Below, piece by piece: positions 56,369 through 63,925 of a DNA stretch of 63,925 nucleotides. The position numbers and the translations under genes were made by a program. Numbering within the stretch: the stretch's first letter is position 1; every line of letters starts with the position of its first letter. The DNA is from Ramlibacter sp. (lineage in GTDB: Bacteria; Pseudomonadota; Gammaproteobacteria; Burkholderiales; Burkholderiaceae_C), in the NCBI GenBank assembly GCA_021323335.1, contig JAJTCN010000031.1:1-63925 (forward strand), given 5' to 3'. The notes beneath the pieces were generated by a model. That model searched no databases. It was not told the DNA's origin and worked only from the letters and a program-made list of their open reading frames with translations.

Positions 56369-56935
56369 ATGAGCAAGGCGTTCACGCGCGAGACCGACAC
56401 CGACGACGACGACCTGGACGACGGCGGCGGCCTGCCGCCCCTGCCGGCGGGCGGCAAGAACTACATCACGCCCGCGGGCTACGCGCGGCTGCGCGGCGAA
56501 CTGCTGCAGCTGATCGACGAGGAGCGGCCCAAGGTGGTGGAGGTGGTGCACTGGGCCGCCAGCAACGGCGACCGCTCGGAGAACGGCGACTACATCTACG
56601 GCAAGAAGCGGCTGCGCGAGATCGACCGCCGCATCCGCTTCCTGACCAAGCGGCTGGAGATCGCGGAAGTGACGGACCCGGCGCTGCACCACGGCCACGA
56701 CCAGGTGTTCTTCGGCGCCACCGTCACCTATGCCGAGGAGGACACGGGCGTGGAGCGCACCGTCACCATCATGGGCATCGACGAGGCCGACAGCGCGCAA
56801 GGCCAGGTGAGCTGGATCTCGCCGGTCGCGCGCGCGTTGCTGAAGGCGCGCGAAGGCGACGTCGTGAAGCTGGTGACGCCGGCGGGGGCGAAGGATGTGG
56901 AGGTGTTGAAGGTGGAGTACCCGGCGACTGCTTGA
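56369..56935 (+). CDS. greB: Transcription elongation factor GreB
   Basis: GreB of 188 residues rescues backtracked RNA polymerase by stimulating transcript cleavage. The N-terminal coiled coil with its acidic tip (KVVEVVHWAASNGDRSENGDYIYGKKRLREIDRRIRFL) and the C-terminal FKBP-like domain (GIDEADSAQGQVSWISPVARALL) are intact. An acidic N-terminal extension of about 20 residues (DTDDDDLDDGGG) is present. In related genomes greB usually neighbours rsh; here an RTX gene lies between. Confidence 0.95.
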   Translation: MSKAFTRETDTDDDDLDDGGGLPPLPAGGKNYITPAGYARLRGELLQLIDEERPKVVEVVHWAASNGDRSENGDYIYGKKRLREIDRRIRFLTKRLEIAEVTDPALHHGHDQVFFGATVTYAEEDTGVERTVTIMGIDEADSAQGQVSWISPVARALLKAREGDVVKLVTPAGAKDVEVLKVEYPATA

Positions 56936-56997
56936 GCTAGCGCAAGGTCGGCGCGCGCGCCGGATGCAAGACTGCGCAACAGCTCCTGGAGTGTGCC

Positions 56998-59097
56998 TTG
57001 ACCAACCTGATCAACAACCTCGGCGGAACCATCGGGTTCGGCGAGAACTACGTCCCGCGCAATGACGACTACTACACCGCCGGCGTCGACCTGCGGACGG
57101 TGTTCGGCGCGGGCGGGCTGAACTTCTTCGGGGTGAACTACAGCTACGTCTCGATCAACAACAACGGCAACGTGACGCTGTCCGACAGCTCCAGCGGCGG
57201 CCTGTCCACGTTCACCCCCTTCGGCCTGGCCAACGGCGGTTACGCCATCATCGCGCCCTTCTTCGCCGACGTGGACACGCGCCTGCCGGACGGCCTGCCG
57301 CGGGCCAACCAGGTGACCCCGACGCCCGGCGGCACCTCCCGCGGCTCCGACCTGGTCTGGTACGACCTCAATTCCGCCGGCGACGGCACCCTCACCGTGA
57401 CGTGGGACGACGTCGGGTACTACAGCTACATGACCGACAAGCTGAACGCCTTCCAGCTGCAGATCGTCGGGCAGGGCGAGGGCAACTTCGACATCGTGTT
57501 CCGTTACGAGCACATCGACTGGACGACCGGCGACGCCAGTGGCGGCACCGGCGGCCTGGGCGGCACGGTCGCCCGTGGCGGCTACTCCACCGGCGACGGC
57601 GTCTCCTGGTACGAACTGCCCCAGTCCGGCTACCAGCAAGGCATGCTCGACCTGGAAGACGCGGTGGGCAACACCGGCATCGCCGGCTACTACCGGTTCA
57701 GCGTGCGCAGCGGCACGGCCGCTGGCGAGCGGATCACCGGCACGGTCAACGACGACCTGCTGGCGGGCGCCGGGGGCAACGACACGATCGTTGGCCTTGC
57801 CGGTAACGACTACCTGATCGGCAACCAGGGGGCGGATCGCCTGCTGGGCGGCACGGGCGACGACACCTACTCGACCGACCGCCTCGACACCGTGCTGGAG
57901 CTGGCCGGCGCGGGCAACGACACGATCCTGACCGGCACCACCCTGACGCTCGGCGACAACGTGGAAAACCTGCGGCTGACGGGCACGGACAGCATCAATG
58001 GCACCGGGAACGCGTTGGACAACGTGCTGGCCGGCAACAGCGCCGACAACACGCTCAGTGGCCGGAACGGCAACGACACGGTGGATTATTCGCTGGTGGA
58101 ATCGGGCATCACGATCGACCTGAATGTCTCGACCGCGCAATCCGTGTACAGCCAGGGCTACGACACGCTGCTCAGCATCGAGAACGTGATCGGCACCAAC
58201 TTCGCCGACCATCTCACCGGCACCGCGGGGGCCAACATCCTGGACGGCGGCGTGGGCGACGACACCATGGTCGGCGGCAATGGCTCCGATGCCTACTACG
58301 TGCACGACACCTCGGACATCGTCACCGAAGCCACCGCCGGCGCGGCTGGCGGCCGGGACACCGTGTACAGCCTGATCGCGGAGTACACGCTGGGTGCGAA
58401 CGTCGAGAACGGCGTCATCATGTCGGGCGTAGCGGCCAAGATGACCGGCAACGATCTGGGCAACGTCATCTACGCGGGCGCCGGCAACAATGTCATCTTC
58501 GGCGCGGGCGGGGTGGACACGCTGTCCTATGCCTTCGGCGCCGGCGGGCCCGCGGGCGTGAGGGTGAGCCTGGGCGTCACCACCGTGCAGGACACCGGCG
58601 GCTCCGGCAGCGACCGCATCGGCGGCTTCGAGAACCTGACGGGTTCGGCCCGCGCCGACAGGCTGACCGGCAATGCCGGCGCCAACGTCCTGGATGGCGG
58701 CGCCGGGAACGACCTCATGGCCGGAGGCGGGGGCGCCGATACGCTCATCGGGGGGCTGGGGCGGGACAACTTCAACGGCGGCGCCGGCGACGACGTGTTC
58801 CTCTTCAACGCGTTCCGCGAGTCGGGTGCCACCAGTGCGAGCGCCGACACGATCGGTGACTTCGTGCGCGGCCTGGACCTCGTCGACCTGTCCGCCATCG
58901 ATGCGAACGCGGGCGTGGCAGGCAACCAGGCCTTCTCCTTCATCGGTGGCAGCAGGTTCAGCACCACCAACGCGGCGGGGCAACTGCGCTTCGCGGGCGG
59001 CGTGCTGTATGGCAGCATCGACGCCGATGCGGATGCGGAATTCGCGATCAACCTGACCGGCATCGGGGCGCTGGCAGCCGGGGACTTGGTGCTGTAG
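56998..59097 (+). CDS. RTX calcium-binding protein with NIDO-like N-terminal domain
   Basis: A 699-residue secreted protein. The N-terminal 240 residues resemble a NIDO (nidogen-like) domain: INNNGNVTLSD, YAIIAPFFADVDTR, FDIVFRYEHIDWTTGDASGG. RTX blocks follow (GRNGNDTVDYS, GGAGNDLMAGGGGADTLIGG), with a segment LSYAFGAGGPAGVRVSL...DTGGSGSDRIGGFENLTGS shared with RTX protein 4, and the common C-terminal cassette (DLVDLSAIDANAG...AAGDLVL). The start is TTG with GGAG six bases upstream. NIDO domains occur in adhesive extracellular proteins, so an adhesin or matrix role is inferred. Confidence 0.88.
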   Translation: MTNLINNLGGTIGFGENYVPRNDDYYTAGVDLRTVFGAGGLNFFGVNYSYVSINNNGNVTLSDSSSGGLSTFTPFGLANGGYAIIAPFFADVDTRLPDGLPRANQVTPTPGGTSRGSDLVWYDLNSAGDGTLTVTWDDVGYYSYMTDKLNAFQLQIVGQGEGNFDIVFRYEHIDWTTGDASGGTGGLGGTVARGGYSTGDGVSWYELPQSGYQQGMLDLEDAVGNTGIAGYYRFSVRSGTAAGERITGTVNDDLLAGAGGNDTIVGLAGNDYLIGNQGADRLLGGTGDDTYSTDRLDTVLELAGAGNDTILTGTTLTLGDNVENLRLTGTDSINGTGNALDNVLAGNSADNTLSGRNGNDTVDYSLVESGITIDLNVSTAQSVYSQGYDTLLSIENVIGTNFADHLTGTAGANILDGGVGDDTMVGGNGSDAYYVHDTSDIVTEATAGAAGGRDTVYSLIAEYTLGANVENGVIMSGVAAKMTGNDLGNVIYAGAGNNVIFGAGGVDTLSYAFGAGGPAGVRVSLGVTTVQDTGGSGSDRIGGFENLTGSARADRLTGNAGANVLDGGAGNDLMAGGGGADTLIGGLGRDNFNGGAGDDVFLFNAFRESGATSASADTIGDFVRGLDLVDLSAIDANAGVAGNQAFSFIGGSRFSTTNAAGQLRFAGGVLYGSIDADADAEFAINLTGIGALAAGDLVL

Positions 59098-59147
59098 CAC
59101 CGGGGTTCGCCTGCGGGCTCACCGCCGGCCTGCGGCTCACCGCCGGT

Positions 59148-61412
59148 CTACGTGCCGGGCCGGATCCTGCGCGCGTTCATCACCGACGGTGTGCGCTTGA
59201 GGTTGCGCAGCACCGACTCCAGGTGCGCGCGGTCGCGCACGGACACCACGAAGCGCAGGTCGGTGGCGTCCTGCGCCCGCTCGTCGTCCATGTCCACGTG
59301 GGTGATGTCGGCTTCGGCATTGGCCAGCGCCGCGGCGACGCGGGCCAGGGCGCCCTTGCCGTTGGCCACGGTGACCAGCACGCCGGTCTCGAAGGCGCGC
59401 ACCGGCTCGTCCGACCATTCGACGCCGATGAAGCGCTCCGCATCCTTGTGCTGCAGGCGCTTGGCCACCGAGCAGTCGGCCGCATGCACCACCAGGCCCT
59501 CGCCGCGGCCGAGGTAGCCGAGGATCGGGTCGCCGGGCACGGGGCGGCAGCAGCTGGCGAATTGCACCGAGGCGTTCTCGCTGCCGTCCAGCGTCAGCCC
59601 GCCCTGCGAAACATTCTCGTGCGCCGTGAAGCGCTCGCGGCTCAGGAGCAGGGCGTCGGGTTTCTCGCCCATCTCCCCCAGCAGCGTCATCAGCCGCTTG
59701 GCCACGATGGTGGCGATGCGCTTGCCCAGGCCCAGGTCGGTGAGCAGCTCGGGCCTGCTCTTGTTGCCGGTGAAGCGCAGCAGCTTGTCCCACAGCGCGT
59801 GGTAGGTCTCGTCGTCCGCCGGCAGCTTGTCCATGCCCTCGGCGCGCAGCGCCTGCGCCAGCAGCTTTTCGCCCAGCTGCTGCGACTCCGCATGCGCGAG
59901 CGTCTTCAGGTGGTGGCGGATCTTGGAACGCGCGCGGCCGGTGCGCACGAATCCCAGCCACGCCGGGTTGGGCGTGGAGACCGGTGCGGTCACCACCTCC
60001 ACCACGTCGCCGTTCTTCAGCTCGGTGCGCAGCGGAACCTGCGCGCCGTTGATGCGCGCGGCCACCGTGTGGTCGCCCACGTCGCTGTGGATCGCGTAGG
60101 CGAAGTCGACCACGGTGGCGCCGCGCGGCAGCGCGAGGATCTGGCTCTTGGGCGTGAAGACGTAGACGGCGTCGGGGAACAGGTCGATCTTGACGTGGTC
60201 CCAGAACTCCGCGGCGTCGCGCGTCTCGTTCTGGATGTCCAGCAGCGACTGCAGCCACTTGGTGCCCAGGCGCTCGGTGTTCTCTTCCTGCGGCGCGCTG
60301 GCCTTGTACAGCCAGTGCGCGGCGACGCCGGATTCGGCCACCAGGTGCATCGCCTCCGTGCGCAACTGGAACTCCACGTTCACGCCCGAAGGACCCACCA
60401 GCGTGGTGTGCAGCGACTGGTAGCCGTTGATCTTGGGGATGGCGATGTGGTCCTTGAAGCGCCCGGGCACCGGCTTGTACAGCTGGTGCAGCAGGCCCAT
60501 CGCCGTGTAGCAGTCCGTCACCGTGGGCACGACGATTCGGAAGCCGTAGATGTCGGTGACCTGCGCGAAGCTCAGGTGCTTCTCGTCCATCTTCTTGTAG
60601 ATGGAGAACAGCGTCTTCTCGCGGCCCGCGATGCGCACCTTCATGCCCGCCGCGTCGAAGCCGGCCTCGACGTCGCGATGCACCTTCTGGATCAGGTCGC
60701 GGCGGCGGCTGCGCGCGCGCGCCACCGCCTTGGACAGCACCGCATAGCGCCAGGGCTTGAGGTACTTGAACGCCAGTTCCTGCAGCTCGCGGTAGGTGGT
60801 GTTCAGGCCCAGCCGGTGGGCGATGGGCGCGTAGATGTCCAGCGTCTCGGACGAGATGCGCGCCCACTTCTCGCGCGGCACGTCTTCCAGCGTGCGCATG
60901 TTGTGGGTGCGGTCGGCCAGCTTGACCAGGATGACGCGGACGTCGCGCGCCATGGCCAGCAGCATCTTGCGGAAGGACTCGGCCTGGTTTTCCTCGCGCG
61001 TGTTGAATTGCAGCTTGTCCAGCTTGGTCAGGCCGTCCACCAGCTCGGCCACGGCCGCGCCGAAGCGCTCGATCAGCTGGGCCTTAGTGACGCCGCAGTC
61101 CTCGATGGCGTCGTGCAGCAGCGCGGCCATCAGCGCCTGGGCGTCGAGCTTCCACTCGGCGCATTGCGCGGCCACCGCGATGGGGTGGGTGATGTAGGGC
61201 TCGCCGCTGGCGCGCATCTGGCCCAGGTGGGCCTCGTCGGCGAAGCGGTAGGCCTTGCGGACGGCGTCGACTTCCGAGGGGTCGAGGTAGTCGAGGCGGG
61301 CCGTCAGCGCGGCAAAGCTCGCCGCGGCGGCGTTGGCCGCGGCAGGGCTGGGACGGATCGGGCTGCTGGGCCGTTTGCCGCTGCCCGACACCGGGGGGAG
61401 CACCGCACTCAT
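59148..61412 (-). CDS. rsh: Bifunctional (p)ppGpp synthetase/hydrolase (RelA/SpoT family)
   Basis: A stringent-response enzyme of 754 residues that makes and degrades (p)ppGpp. The HD hydrolase domain is intact (ALLHDAIEDCG, VKLADRTHNMRTL), followed by the synthetase domain (DIYGFRIVV, HIAIPKINGYQSLHTTLVG, EFQLRTEAMH), TGS (VYVFTPKSQILALPRGATVVDFAYAIHS) and ACT (GVLVTVANGKGALARVAAAL). It lies downstream of gmk and rpoZ on the same strand. The start ATG gives MSAVLPPVSG; the longer upstream frame crosses the rpoZ terminator. Confidence 0.96.
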   Translation of the reverse strand: MSAVLPPVSGSGKRPSSPIRPSPAAANAAAASFAALTARLDYLDPSEVDAVRKAYRFADEAHLGQMRASGEPYITHPIAVAAQCAEWKLDAQALMAALLHDAIEDCGVTKAQLIERFGAAVAELVDGLTKLDKLQFNTREENQAESFRKMLLAMARDVRVILVKLADRTHNMRTLEDVPREKWARISSETLDIYAPIAHRLGLNTTYRELQELAFKYLKPWRYAVLSKAVARARSRRRDLIQKVHRDVEAGFDAAGMKVRIAGREKTLFSIYKKMDEKHLSFAQVTDIYGFRIVVPTVTDCYTAMGLLHQLYKPVPGRFKDHIAIPKINGYQSLHTTLVGPSGVNVEFQLRTEAMHLVAESGVAAHWLYKASAPQEENTERLGTKWLQSLLDIQNETRDAAEFWDHVKIDLFPDAVYVFTPKSQILALPRGATVVDFAYAIHSDVGDHTVAARINGAQVPLRTELKNGDVVEVVTAPVSTPNPAWLGFVRTGRARSKIRHHLKTLAHAESQQLGEKLLAQALRAEGMDKLPADDETYHALWDKLLRFTGNKSRPELLTDLGLGKRIATIVAKRLMTLLGEMGEKPDALLLSRERFTAHENVSQGGLTLDGSENASVQFASCCRPVPGDPILGYLGRGEGLVVHAADCSVAKRLQHKDAERFIGVEWSDEPVRAFETGVLVTVANGKGALARVAAALANAEADITHVDMDDERAQDATDLRFVVSVRDRAHLESVLRNLKRTPSVMNARRIRPGT

Positions 61413-61454
61413 GGCCCCATGATAGAGGCATGCGCGAAGAGGGTAGGGTCGCGC

Positions 61455-61482
61455 AAAGAAAAAGCACCCCTCGGGGTGCTTT
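61455..61482 (-). terminator. Intrinsic terminator between rpoZ and rsh
   Basis: On the minus strand AAAGCACCCC and GGGGTGCTTT form a 10-bp stem with a two-base loop, followed by TTCTTT. It lies 43 bases after the rpoZ stop codon and so may reduce read-through into rsh. Confidence 0.85.
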
Positions 61483-61484
61483 CT

Positions 61485-61509
61485 CTGGATCCCCGCCTGC
61501 GCGGGGATG
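61485..61509 (-). repeat. Palindromic dispersed repeat, fragment
   Basis: CTGGATCCCCGCC and GCGGGGATG form the core of the repeat arm. It is directly next to the rpoZ terminator hairpin. Confidence 0.75.
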
Positions 61510-61525
61510 CCCGGCACGCTGTCGC

Positions 61526-61729
61526 TTAGCCGGGCACCTTCTTCAGCATTTCGAGGCCGATCTTGCCTTCGGCGATCTCGCGCAGGGCGGTGACGCCCGG
61601 CTTGTTCTTGCTCTCGATCTTGGGCGCATGGCCCTGGCTCAGCATGCGGGCGCGGTAGGTCGCGGCCAGGACCAGCTGGAAGCGGTTGGGGATCTTTTCG
61701 AGGCAGTCTTCGACGGTGATGCGGGCCAT
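61526..61729 (-). CDS. rpoZ: RNA polymerase omega subunit
   Basis: Omega subunit of 67 residues, which assists RNA polymerase assembly and is part of a ppGpp-binding site. It starts [30 protein letters not shown], the family hallmark, and ends [17 protein letters not shown]. It lies 19 bases downstream of gmk, followed by a terminator and then rsh. Confidence 0.96.
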   Translation of the reverse strand: MARITVEDCLEKIPNRFQLVLAATYRARMLSQGHAPKIESKNKPGVTALREIAEGKIGLEMLKKVPG

Positions 61730-61748
61730 GGATTCTCCGGGAGGATGT

Positions 61749-62366
61749 CTAGATGCCGAGGGCCTGGAAGGTGGCGGCTCGGGCGCGGCGTTGGGACACG
61801 TACTTCAGCCGCTGGGCATGCACGATCGCTTTCAGGTCGAAAAGCGCGCGCTCAAATAACTCGTTGATTATAACGAAATCGAATTCTTTCGCCTGCGCCA
61901 GTTCTTCGGCCGCGTTCTGGAGCCGGATTTCGATCACCTCGGCCGAGTCTTCGCCCCGCCGCTCGAGCCGCGAGCGCAGCTCTTCCCAGCTGGGAGGCAG
62001 GATGAAGATCAGCACCGCGTTGGTGAACATGCGCTTGATCTGCAGCGCGCCCTGCCAGTCGATCTCCAGGATGACGTCGGCGCCGTGGGTGATGCGGTCC
62101 TCGATGGCCTTCTTGGAGGTGCCGTAGCGGTGGCCGTGGACGTTGGCCCATTCGACGAACGCGTCGGCCAGCACCATCTGGTCGAATTCGCCGGCCGACA
62201 CGAAGAAGTACTCGCGCCCGTGCTTTTCCTGGCCGCGGGGCGGCCGGGTGGTGTGCGAGACCGAGGGCTGCACGTGCGAATCGAGTTCGCGCAAGGCCTT
62301 CACGAGGCTGGACTTGCCCGCGCCGCTGGGAGCGGCGACAACGAAGAGATTGCCGGGGTAGTCCAT
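61749..62366 (-). CDS. gmk: Guanylate kinase
   Basis: GMP kinase of 205 residues. The P-loop ([17 protein letters not shown]), the GMP-binding [21 protein letters not shown], and the downstream [30 protein letters not shown] and [13 protein letters not shown] segments are complete. It lies 16 bases downstream of yicC in the conserved yicC-gmk-rpoZ-rsh cluster. Confidence 0.97.
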   Translation of the reverse strand: MDYPGNLFVVAAPSGAGKSSLVKALRELDSHVQPSVSHTTRPPRGQEKHGREYFFVSAGEFDQMVLADAFVEWANVHGHRYGTSKKAIEDRITHGADVILEIDWQGALQIKRMFTNAVLIFILPPSWEELRSRLERRGEDSAEVIEIRLQNAAEELAQAKEFDFVIINELFERALFDLKAIVHAQRLKYVSQRRARAATFQALGI

Positions 62367-62382
62367 GGCGGATTCTAGTGAC

Positions 62383-63315
62383 TCATTCCAGGTTCTGGAC
62401 TTGCTCGCGCATCTGCTCGATCAGGACCTTCATGTCCACCGAGATCCGCGTGAGTTCCAGCAGCGCCGACTTGGAGCCCAGTGTGTTGGCTTCGCGGTGC
62501 AGTTCCTGGATCAGGAAGTCGAGCCGCTTGCCGACCTCGCCACCCTTCTTGATCAGGCGCTCGATCTCGTCCAGGTGCGCGGCCAGGCGCGTGAGCTCCT
62601 CGGCCACGTCGATGCGGATCGCGAAGGAGGTGGCCTCGGTCAGCGCCCGGTCCTGGGCGGCGTCGTGGGCGACGGCGCCTTCGGACAGGGCCATCGCCTC
62701 CTTCCAGCGTTCCAGGAAGCGCTGGCGCTGCTGCTCCACGAGTTGCGGCACCAGCGGGCGGGCCTGTTCGGCCAGCGTGCGGAGTTGCCCCAGGTGGCCC
62801 AGGAGCATCTTGACCAGGCGGGCGCCCTCGCGTTCGCGCGCCGCGACCAGCTCGCCGAGCGCCTCCGCGGCGATCTTCATCAGGCCGTCGCCCCAGTCCA
62901 CGCCGGTGCTGCTCTCGGCGGCGGACAGGCGCAGGATCTCCGCCACGGACAGGGCCGGGGCATCCGGCATCCAGGTGCGCACCGTGTCCTGCACCGCGGC
63001 CAGGCGTTGCAGCGTGGGCATGGACGGCTCGCGCACCAGCTCCGCGCCCGCGCCTTCGACGCCGCCCCGCACTTCCACCTTGCCTCGCTTCACGCGGGAG
63101 GAGATCAGCTCGCGCAGGGCCGGCTCGTGGGAGCGCAGCTCCTCCCCCAAACGGAACGAGAGGTCCAGGAAGCGGCTGTTGACGGAGCGGATTTCCAGCC
63201 CGAGCCGCAACCCGGCGCCGGGATGTGTTGCAGTCTTGCCGCCATCGTGGCTTGCCGGTGACGTTCCGGGGCTGAGTTGCGCCGAGGCGTAACCGGTCAT
63301 GCTGTAAACTGCCAT
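62383..63315 (-). CDS. yicC: YicC/YloC family endoribonuclease
   Basis: A 310-residue YicC-type protein; E. coli YicC is an RNase linked to small-RNA turnover and stationary-phase fitness. The N-terminal [42 protein letters not shown] and the C-terminal [29 protein letters not shown] and [20 protein letters not shown] are diagnostic. An insertion-like stretch near residues 13-33 ([20 protein letters not shown]) is unusual and may be a local expansion. It is divergent from the kinase gene by 80 bases. Confidence 0.93.
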   Translation of the reverse strand: MAVYSMTGYASAQLSPGTSPASHDGGKTATHPGAGLRLGLEIRSVNSRFLDLSFRLGEELRSHEPALRELISSRVKRGKVEVRGGVEGAGAELVREPSMPTLQRLAAVQDTVRTWMPDAPALSVAEILRLSAAESSTGVDWGDGLMKIAAEALGELVAAREREGARLVKMLLGHLGQLRTLAEQARPLVPQLVEQQRQRFLERWKEAMALSEGAVAHDAAQDRALTEATSFAIRIDVAEELTRLAAHLDEIERLIKKGGEVGKRLDFLIQELHREANTLGSKSALLELTRISVDMKVLIEQMREQVQNLE

Positions 63316-63395
63316 GCAGAGGGATCTTTGAAGTTCGTTGCGGGGGATTTCGAGGAACGCACGGGGCTTCGGCAGGCCCGAACATTCTTCAAATT

Positions 63396-63925
63396 ATGTC
63401 AAAGGTCAAACCCGCACCCTTGCCGCCGGACACCGTCATAGGTGGTTACCGGGTCGTGCGCAAGCTTTCCGCGGGTGGTTTCGGCGTCGTCTACCTCGCG
63501 GTGGACAACGAGGGCCAGCAGATCGCCATCAAGGAATACCTGCCTTCCTCGCTGGCCACCCGGCCTCCCGGCGAGCTGCTGCCGCAGGTGGCGCCGGAAA
63601 AACTCTCCCTGTACCGCCTCGGCCTCAAGAGCTTCTTCGAGGAAGGCCGCTCGCTCGCCCAGATCTCGCACTCCTCCGTGGTGAGCGTGCTGAACTTCTT
63701 CCGCGAGAACGAGACGGTGTACATGGTCATGAACTACCTGGAGGGCGCCACCCTGCAGGACTTCATCATCACCGCACGCGAGCTGAAGAAGCAGAAGGTC
63801 TTCCGCGAGTCGACCATCCGCTCGCTGTTCGACGAGATCCTGCGCGGCCTGCGCATCGTGCACCAGCACAAGATGCTGCACCTGGACATCAAGCCGGCCA
63901 ACATCTTCATCACCGACGACAACCG
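63396..63925 (+). CDS. Serine/threonine protein kinase, N-terminal part
   Basis: The first 176 residues of a Hanks-type kinase, cut by the window end. The glycine loop (LSAGGFGVVYLAVD), the VAIK-type lysine (IAIKEYLP), and the catalytic loop HLDIKPANIFI (Asp in place of HRD's Asp, with Leu for Arg) are visible. The HLD rather than HRD form is found in several betaproteobacterial kinases. What it phosphorylates is unknown. It is divergent from yicC. Confidence 0.9.
   Translation, partial: MSKVKPAPLPPDTVIGGYRVVRKLSAGGFGVVYLAVDNEGQQIAIKEYLPSSLATRPPGELLPQVAPEKLSLYRLGLKSFFEEGRSLAQISHSSVVSVLNFFRENETVYMVMNYLEGATLQDFIITARELKKQKVFRESTIRSLFDEILRGLRIVHQHKMLHLDIKPANIFITDDN

Noticed and set aside
59223..61529. 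A 768-codon open frame on the plus strand
   Set aside because: It is antisense to rsh over its whole length, and rsh is a certain gene.

Overview
The window is about 64 kb of GC-rich DNA from a betaproteobacterium, most likely a member of the Comamonadaceae (Ramlibacter/Variovorax-like). That placement is inferred from gene order (cox operon with surf1-ctaA-ctaB-sco; rpoH; ftsY; rsmD-coaD; yfhL, pth, rplY, prs, tRNA-Gln, ispE, lolB, mutM; mutY; rapZ, recN, nadK, hrcA; greB, rsh, rpoZ, gmk, yicC) and protein resemblance, not from a search. No phage, insertion sequence or CRISPR array was seen, and no gap between genes exceeds 300 bases.

Layout: 1-4555 is the end of a cytochrome c oxidase biogenesis operon (ctaE, twin-TM protein, surf1, SCO-like protein, ctaA, ctaB, sco). 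4561-9591 holds a 7TM/GGDEF-like receptor, rpoH, a DUF962 protein, cutA and ftsY. 9621-13736 holds two M16 peptidases, rsmD and coaD. 13760-23139 is a block that separates coaD from yfhL: hydrolase, histidine phosphatase, TPR protein, amidase and a five-gene peptide ABC importer. 23185-37866 is a housekeeping stretch from yfhL to hrcA. 38073-49265 is an accessory region with four RTX calcium-binding proteins (three in a tight tandem operon), a serralysin-type M10 protease, a tRNA and small regulators. 49420-55933 has tRNA-Arg, several uncharacterised genes, topoisomerase IB, a CvpA-CAP fusion and a two-component pair. 55943-63925 has greB, a sixth RTX protein with a NIDO-like head, the stringent-response/nucleotide genes rsh, rpoZ, gmk and yicC, and the start of a Ser/Thr kinase.

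Three themes stand out. First, a near-perfect CIRCE operator (one mismatch) lies just upstream of rpoH, and the CIRCE-binding repressor gene hrcA is in the same window; this predicts that HrcA controls sigma-32 here. Second, six RTX proteins share one C-terminal secretion cassette ending in (D/N)L-x-L, so one type I exporter, not encoded here, probably serves them all. Three of them carry two internal copies of a module resembling T1SS C-terminal target domains. Third, several highly conserved genes carry small deletions (ctaB, ispE internally, the ispE/tRNA-Gln junction, the 5' ends of rplY and hrcA, and a convergent phosphatase/TPR pair with no stop codons). Because some of these genes are normally essential, assembly or consensus errors are the first explanation to test.

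A dispersed palindromic repeat (GTCATCCCCGC...GCGGGGATCCAGGGCTT) sits at the 3' ends of several genes and is translated as a VIPAxAGIQG-like tail in three of them.
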